Part shown: positions 60,580 to 64,000 of the stretch, one piece after another
How the letters are laid out: each line of letters starts with the position of its first letter
Numbering within the stretch: position 1 is the first letter of the stretch
NCBI RefSeq assembly: GCF_918698245.1
Contig: NZ_CAKKMS010000004.1
Coordinates: 372,001-436,000 of the forward strand
DNA length: 64,000 nucleotides
Direction of reading: 5' to 3'
From: Pedobacter sp. Bi126
GTDB lineage: Bacteria > Bacteroidota > Bacteroidia > Sphingobacteriales > Sphingobacteriaceae
Made by a program: the position numbers and the translations under genes
The notes under the pieces: generated by a model
What the model was told of the DNA's origin: nothing
The model's input: only the letters and a program-made list of their open reading frames with translations
Databases searched by the model: none

Positions 60580-63500
60580 ATGAGAGGAAGATTTACATTC
60601 GTATTCTTCATTTACTGTATCATGGCATTTCCGCTGGCCTTATTGGCACAAGACATTCCGGTTACAGGAAAAGTAACAGAACAAAATGGTGCTCCTTTAC
60701 CTGGCGTAACGGTTAAGCTTGATGGAACTACCAAAGCTGCATCTACTGATGCCAATGGTGTTTTTAGCATTCAGGCGCCTGTTGGTGGTAAATTAACCAT
60801 CAGTTTAATTGGTATGGCAACGCAAACGGTAACTGTTCCAGCAGGCGGCCGTATCAATGTTTCGCTTGCAGCGGATTCGAAAGATTTAACGGAAGTGGTT
60901 GTGGTTGGTTATGGTACACAGAAAAAAGCCCTGGTAACTGGGTCAATCTCCAGCGTAAAAGCAAAAGATCTGGAATCAATGCCTATTAACAGGGTAGAGC
61001 AAGCCTTACAAGGAAGAACATCTGGTTTAACTATTGCCAGTGGTAATGGACAGCCAGGGTCTGCTTCAACAGTAAGAGTGAGAGGCTTTACCTCTTTTGC
61101 GTCTTCAGGTAATAACGATCCGCTTTGGGTTGTTGATGGTGTAATTGTAGATAATGGAGGCATTGGTTATTTAAATCAATCAGACATCGAATCGATCGAG
61201 GTTTTAAAAGATGCGGCTTCGCAGGCAATTTATGGCGCCAGAGCGGCAAACGGGGTAATTATTATCTCAACCAAGAAGGGCAAAGAAGGAAGGTTATCTA
61301 TTAATTACAATGGATTTTACGGCACACAGGCGCCAGCTAAAAAGCTAAAACTGCTAAATGCAAGTGAATATGCAACGATTAGGAATGAAGCATATTCAAA
61401 TAGCTATAACGCAGCAACTGATGGCCCTTTAACACTTCCGTATTCAAATCCATCATCTTATGGAGAAGGTACTGATTGGCAATCAGTTGTTTTTAACGAC
61501 GATGCCCGCAGACAAACCCACGAGTTTAGCGTTTCAGGCGGAACTAATAAATCTACCTTTTATACTTCTTTTGGTTATATAGACCAGGAAGGTATTGTAG
61601 CCACACCGATTTCTAATTTTAATCGTGCTAACATTCGTATTAATTCTACATTTAAGCCTGCCAAGTGGATAAGCTTCGGCGAGAATTTAGGCTATAGCCA
61701 TTCGGTTAACAGTTCTTTAGGTAATACCAATAGTGAGTTCGGTGGGCCTTTGAGTTCGGCAATCCATTTAGATCCAATGACGCCGGTTATTCAAACCGAT
61801 CCAACTGCTATAGGAAAATCTCCTTATACCATTGCGAATATTATAAAAGATCCGGCAACAGGATTTCCTTATGGTATTTCGGGCCCTGTAGGCCAGGAAA
61901 TGAGCAATCCGCTTGCTTATATTCAAACCAGATTAGGTAACTATGGTTGGGATCACAATATTGTTGGCAATGCGTTCTTAGAAATTGAGCCCATTCAGAA
62001 TTTAAAATTCAGATCATCGCTGGGAACGAAACTTGCTTTTTATGGGTCAGAGTCTTACACCCCGTTATTCTGGTTAAGTCCTTCAAACACCAATACTAAG
62101 GCAAATTTCTATCGCGAGATGAATATGACCTTAAATTATAACTGGGAAAATACCATTAGCTATTCAAAAAGCTTTGGTAAACATCATGCATACGCAATAT
62201 TTGGGCAAGGTTATTATATGGATAACAATAACCGTGGCTTAAACGTAAGGTTTAACAATATAATTGCGCAGGATTTTTATCAGAGTAATTTAAATTACAA
62301 ACCTGCAACTGCCGATATTCAGGGCGATGGTAGTGATGCTACGTTGCATGTTGTTAACTCATTGTTTACCCGTGTAACTTATGATTATGATGAAAAATAC
62401 CTATTTACAGGTATTATTCGCCGTGATGGTTCTTCACGCTTTGGTACAAATAACCGGTTTGGTTATTTCCCTTCAGCCTCAATTGGCTGGGTGCCTACAA
62501 AAGAGGCTTTCTGGAAAGAAAACAACATCGTTAATTTCTTGAAATTACGCGGTAGCTACGGAATTACAGGAAACGATGCAATTGGAGATTTCAGTTACGT
62601 ATCCTTAGTGAATAGCGGACGTAATTATACTTTTGGCACTACAGATGTAAGTACTATTGGATGGAGTCCTGCTGCCTTGTCAAATCCTGATTTGAAATGG
62701 GAAGAAACCCACCAAACAGATATTGGTTTAGATGCTACATTGTTTAAAGATTTTTCGCTTAGTGCTTCTTACTTCAAAAAGAAAACTATTGGTGTATTGC
62801 AAACACCTTCTATTCCACTTTATTTAGGTGCAGCTGGCGGTGCCGCAGAAAATGTTGGCGATATGCAGAACACCGGTATAGAATTCGAATTAGGTTATAG
62901 AAAAAAAATCGGCGAGCTTAATTTAGGTATTAATGCTAATGTCTCAACTTTAAAAAATAAGGTAACCAAGCTATTGCCAGGAAGAGAGTTTATAGAGGAT
63001 AATGCACAGAGTTTTCAGGGCATGGGTAACTTCACCCGTACCGCAATTGGACGTTCATTCAATGAGTTTTATGGGTATGAAGTGGCTGGTATTTTTCAGT
63101 CGCAAGCAGAAATTAATGCTTATAAAGGACCAGGTGGTACAGTGCTGCAACCTGCTGCAAAACCCGGAGACATTAAATTTGCCAACTTAGATGGAAATGA
63201 AACCATAAATGGTAGTGACCGTACTTATTTAGGTAGTCCGCTTCCAAAATACACCTATGGTATTACCATCAATCTGGCATATAAAAACTTTGATTTTGTT
63301 GCTTTCGGAAACGGCGTAGGTGGAAATATGATCTTCCAGGGGTTAAGGCGTTTAGATGTAACTTATGGAAACTGGCAAAAATCAATTCTTGATAGATGGA
63401 CGCCTACAAACCCGTCAACTACCGTTCCCCGTGTTGCCGATAAAGACCTTAACGGAAACTATACCAAGTTCTCTAAAAATTATTTGGAAAAAGGAGATTA

Positions 63501-63723
63501 CTTCCGTTTAAAAACCCTTCAGGTAGGTTATAACCTTCCAGGTAATGTGATTAAAAAAATTGGCGCACAAAAAGTTCGGGTGTATCTGATGAGTGAAAAC
63601 CTCTGGACCATTACGAAATATACAGGTTACGATCCCGAAATCGGTGGAACTGTATTGGGTATAGATCGGGGGATTTATCCGCAAGCCCGTTCGTTTATGG
63701 TAGGTTTAAATGTTGGATTCTAA
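60580..63723 (+). CDS. SusC/RagA family TonB-linked outer-membrane transporter
   Basis: A 1047-aa outer-membrane transporter taking up oligosaccharides or peptides with a SusD partner. Signal peptide 1-24; carboxypeptidase-like domain about 27-95 (VTGKVTEQNGAPLPGVTVKLDGTTKAASTDANG); TonB box/plug beginning LTEVVVVGYGTQKKALVTGSISSV; plug about 105-230 (MPINRVEQALQGRTSGL, RVRGFTSF, DAASQAIYGARAANGVIIISTKKG); then a ~22-strand barrel to the C-terminal VGLNVGF. The length and the SusC signature are standard. The start of a SusD gene follows 12 bp later. A 261-bp gap separates it from the regulator. Confidence 0.96.
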   Translation: MRGRFTFVFFIYCIMAFPLALLAQDIPVTGKVTEQNGAPLPGVTVKLDGTTKAASTDANGVFSIQAPVGGKLTISLIGMATQTVTVPAGGRINVSLAADSKDLTEVVVVGYGTQKKALVTGSISSVKAKDLESMPINRVEQALQGRTSGLTIASGNGQPGSASTVRVRGFTSFASSGNNDPLWVVDGVIVDNGGIGYLNQSDIESIEVLKDAASQAIYGARAANGVIIISTKKGKEGRLSINYNGFYGTQAPAKKLKLLNASEYATIRNEAYSNSYNAATDGPLTLPYSNPSSYGEGTDWQSVVFNDDARRQTHEFSVSGGTNKSTFYTSFGYIDQEGIVATPISNFNRANIRINSTFKPAKWISFGENLGYSHSVNSSLGNTNSEFGGPLSSAIHLDPMTPVIQTDPTAIGKSPYTIANIIKDPATGFPYGISGPVGQEMSNPLAYIQTRLGNYGWDHNIVGNAFLEIEPIQNLKFRSSLGTKLAFYGSESYTPLFWLSPSNTNTKANFYREMNMTLNYNWENTISYSKSFGKHHAYAIFGQGYYMDNNNRGLNVRFNNIIAQDFYQSNLNYKPATADIQGDGSDATLHVVNSLFTRVTYDYDEKYLFTGIIRRDGSSRFGTNNRFGYFPSASIGWVPTKEAFWKENNIVNFLKLRGSYGITGNDAIGDFSYVSLVNSGRNYTFGTTDVSTIGWSPAALSNPDLKWEETHQTDIGLDATLFKDFSLSASYFKKKTIGVLQTPSIPLYLGAAGGAAENVGDMQNTGIEFELGYRKKIGELNLGINANVSTLKNKVTKLLPGREFIEDNAQSFQGMGNFTRTAIGRSFNEFYGYEVAGIFQSQAEINAYKGPGGTVLQPAAKPGDIKFANLDGNETINGSDRTYLGSPLPKYTYGITINLAYKNFDFVAFGNGVGGNMIFQGLRRLDVTYGNWQKSILDRWTPTNPSTTVPRVADKDLNGNYTKFSKNYLEKGDYFRLKTLQVGYNLPGNVIKKIGAQKVRVYLMSENLWTITKYTGYDPEIGGTVLGIDRGIYPQARSFMVGLNVGF

Positions 63724-63734
63724 AAAAAATTAAA

Positions 63735-64000
63735 ATGAAAAAAAATATTTTAGCTATTGCAGCCCTTTTAACTGCTTCTCAAATAATCGTTTCTTGTCAA
63801 AAGCAACTGGATGTAAATCCGCGTGAACGTATTTTGGAGACAAGTTATTATCAAAGCCAGCAGCAAGCTTTTACTGGCTTGGTAGCTGTTTATGATCAAT
63901 TGGGTAATCAATCCAGTGGGTATCTCACTAAACTTAATTTATTTAGCTCTGCATCGGATGATCATTTCGCCGGAGCCGATTCTCCGTCAGATTTAGGAGA
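63735..64000 (+). CDS. SusD/RagB family lipoprotein, 5' part (runs off window)
   Basis: About 88 N-terminal residues: the lipoprotein signal MKKNILAIAALLTASQIIVS is followed by C21 (lipobox IVSC) and QKQLDVNPRE, RILETSYYQSQQQAFTGLVAVYDQLGN, the usual opening of SusD with its first helical repeats. SusD is the lipidated surface lid of the SusC transporter and binds the glycan. The rest lies beyond the window end. Position 12 bp after susC and the family pattern make the identification secure. Confidence 0.9.
   Translation, partial: MKKNILAIAALLTASQIIVSCQKQLDVNPRERILETSYYQSQQQAFTGLVAVYDQLGNQSSGYLTKLNLFSSASDDHFAGADSPSDLG

Noticed and set aside
1..64000. CRISPR array or insertion-sequence transposase
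   Set aside because: No regularly spaced direct repeats with unique spacers were seen, and no transposase-like protein is encoded in the window.

Overview
The window reads as chromosome of a Bacteroidota bacterium, most likely Sphingobacteriaceae (Pedobacter-like). The basis is AT-rich coding DNA, SusC/SusD and other TonB-linked outer-membrane proteins, a FecR/ECF-sigma cassette, FISUMP, DUF3805, DUF6261 and PadR/PspC families, few Shine-Dalgarno sequences, and promoters of the Bacteroidota type (TTTG-N19-TAnnTTTG; a perfect example precedes the tRNA-Val genes). The genus is inferred; no database search was possible.

Layout. 1-3.3 kb: 3' part of sucA and complete sucB (2-oxoglutarate dehydrogenase E1/E2), closed by a strong terminator. 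3.3-10.4 kb: small membrane protein, DUF1080 protein, DUF4269 protein, then the minus-strand set ileS / DksA-like / lspA, and two tiny membrane proteins. 10.5-13.1 kb: secreted protein plus two SDR enzymes split by a REP-like triple hairpin. 13.2-16.7 kb: ECF sigma, FecR-type anti-sigma and a large STN-domain protein with a Gly/Gln/Asn repeat and an in-frame G8 tract. 17-20.2 kb: MMPL/RND exporter and recO. 20.2-21.1 kb: two intact tRNA-Val genes followed by two decayed copies around a frameshifted GIY-YIG ORF. 21.3-26.4 kb: VOC protein, UbiA-like membrane protein, methyltransferase, FAD oxidoreductase and amino-acid permease. 26.9-34.6 kb: padR-pspC, two tandem outer-membrane beta-barrel paralogues and a small lipoprotein, probably one operon. 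34.8-48.5 kb: accessory region, almost all minus strand, with SUKH, DUF2625, DUF3805 and DUF2310 proteins, small lipoproteins and unknowns, separated by short dispersed repeats. It looks like a store of orphan immunity-like genes. 49.2-51.4 kb: a two-gene ATPase + DUF4435 (TOPRIM-like) module matching the PARIS anti-phage architecture, next to tRNA-Lys. 52.2-56.9 kb: methyltransferase, FUSC membrane protein and SGNH hydrolase. 57.4 kb to the end: a membrane-spanning propeller/Y_Y_Y/HTH regulator followed by susC and the start of susD, i.e. the beginning of a polysaccharide-utilisation-type locus.

The strongest candidates for a second look are the PARIS-like module, the tRNA-Val/GIY-YIG decay cluster, the sigma/anti-sigma operon whose surface protein carries a possible phase-variation tract, the PadR operon with a palindrome over its promoter, and the orphan immunity cluster with its zinc-ribbon/EF-Tu-domain-2-like protein.
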